Source: Actinomycetes bacterium
GTDB taxonomy: Bacteria; Actinomycetota; Acidimicrobiia; Acidimicrobiales; JAJYPT01
NCBI GenBank assembly: GCA_021795135.1
Contig: JAJYPT010000011.1
Span: forward strand, 1-23,136
Length of the DNA: 23,136 nucleotides
Direction: 5' to 3'
The notes under the pieces are model-generated. The model was not told the origin of the DNA. It saw nothing but the letters and a program-made list of their open reading frames with translations, and did no database searches. The first letter of the stretch is position 1, and the number at the start of each line of letters is the position of its first letter. The position numbers were made by a program, and so were the translations under genes. Of the stretch, positions 22,523-23,136 are shown one piece after another.

Positions 22523-23136
22523 GCAATATTCCTTATAGTTTTAATAAAACCCACGATGTAGTTGAAGTTAGAAATACATTTGAAGATATTGAACCAGGAC
22601 AAGAAACAGATGTCGAAGTTTCCTTAGCGGGCAGACTGATGCTGCGTAGAGAGCAAGGGAAAGTAGCTTTTGGTCAGCTAAAAGATGATTCATCCACTTT
22701 ACAATTGTTCTGTGGTGCTAATGTCACCGAAGATTTTAGTGGTTTTTGCTCTTTGTCTTTGGGGGATTGGATTGGGGTAAAAGGGCGAGTAGTAAAAACT
22801 CGTCGTGGAGAATTGAGCGTTAAAGTAAACCAATGGTCTTTATTAGCTCAAGCAAAGCGCCAATTTGGAGACAAGTGGCATGGAGTAAATGACATAGATT
22901 TACGCTATAGACAAAGAGAAGTAGATCTTTGGGTAAATGATAGCTCCAGGAAAGCTTTATTGTTGAGAAGTAAAACTATTTCGTTTATAAGAAATCTACT
23001 TGAAGAAAAAGGTTTTATTGAAGTAGAAACTCCTATTTTCCATCCTATTCCAGGCGGAGCTTTGGCTCGTCCTTTTGTTACTCATCATAATGCTTTGGAC
23101 ATAGATCTCTATCTAAGGATTGCTCCAGAGCTTTAT
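22519..23136 (+). CDS. lysS: Lysyl-tRNA synthetase, class II (3' end outside window)
   Basis: This enzyme charges tRNA-Lys. The first 206 residues are present and the gene runs off the window. The N-terminal OB-fold anticodon-binding domain covers about 30-112 (VSLAGRLMLRREQGKVAFGQLKD). A linker with DIDLRYRQREVDL follows, then the catalytic domain opens with motif 1, LEEKGFIEVETPIF, and GGALARPFVTHHNALD, YLRIAPELY. The N-terminus is short: it starts at IPYSFNKTH, without the helix of about 20 residues (a KLxxLRxxGIDPYP-like segment) usual before it. The in-frame stop at 22489-22491 excludes a longer form. Motifs 2 and 3 are not in the window. ATGA overlap with coaX suggests coupling. Confidence 0.96.
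   Translation, partial: MSNIPYSFNKTHDVVEVRNTFEDIEPGQETDVEVSLAGRLMLRREQGKVAFGQLKDDSSTLQLFCGANVTEDFSGFCSLSLGDWIGVKGRVVKTRRGELSVKVNQWSLLAQAKRQFGDKWHGVNDIDLRYRQREVDLWVNDSSRKALLLRSKTISFIRNLLEEKGFIEVETPIFHPIPGGALARPFVTHHNALDIDLYLRIAPELY

Noticed and set aside
1..23136. CRISPR array, insertion sequence, prophage or toxin-antitoxin module
   Set aside because: No regularly spaced repeats, transposase, integrase or paired small toxin genes were seen; nearly all coding space is housekeeping genes.

Overview
The window is about 23 kb of AT-rich bacterial chromosome, tightly packed and mostly housekeeping. The gene content points to an actinobacterium: a BldG/RsbW partner-switching pair, a SigR/RsrA (redox ECF sigma and zinc anti-sigma) pair, a DUF2342 'F420-associated' metalloprotease, a TopA with repeated C-terminal domains and no zinc fingers, and the order tilS-hpt-folE-folP-folB-folK-panC-panD-nadB-nadC-coaX-lysS. 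Low G+C plus an NhaA antiporter suggests a streamlined aquatic (marine) lineage, perhaps in or near Acidimicrobiia. That placement is inference; there is no rRNA here. TGA is used as a normal stop (sigR, nadB, nadC, coaX and others), so the genetic code looks standard.

Layout. (1) 1-871: 3' part of a principal-type sigma-70 gene that enters from outside the window. (2) 872-1331: 460 nt without a gene, holding a perfect 12-bp inverted repeat and a possible leaderless promoter for the next gene. (3) 1332-2645: a PurD-family ATP-grasp ligase that resembles archaeal PurD more than the usual bacterial one. (4) 2726-2820, minus strand: selenocysteine tRNA (selC) with encoded CCA. (5) 2864-2941: a 25-residue putative membrane microprotein, convergent with a membrane-anchored HAD-IB phosphatase (minus). 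(6) 3944-6006: bldG, an rsbW-like kinase, then nhaA. A perfect 19-bp inverted repeat spans the rsbW stop and the nhaA start codon. (7) 6011-7024, minus: aldo/keto reductase, divergent from topA with a 16-bp palindrome between them. (8) 7129-11457: topA-tmk-holB (DNA topology, dTTP supply, clamp loader). (9) 11490-11562: tRNA-Thr(CGU). (10) 11644-23136: one long plus-strand run from sigR to lysS, with small gaps or overlaps.

How it fits together: the last block groups redox-stress control (sigR-rsrA), tRNA-Ile lysidine formation (tilS), purine salvage (hpt), folate synthesis (folE, folP, folB, folK), pantothenate/CoA synthesis (panC, panD, coaX), NAD synthesis (nadB, nadC) and lysyl-tRNA synthetase. 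It reads as a cofactor-synthesis superoperon. An uncharacterised protein resembling a dual-specificity phosphatase that has lost its catalytic residues sits between folP and folB. ftsH, often found between hpt and folE in actinobacteria, is absent there.

I see no mobile element, prophage, CRISPR array or defence island. The points most worth a second look are the start-codon hairpin of nhaA, the archaeal-type PurD, selC, the degenerate phosphatase-like protein in the folate operon, and the odd 5' region of nadC.
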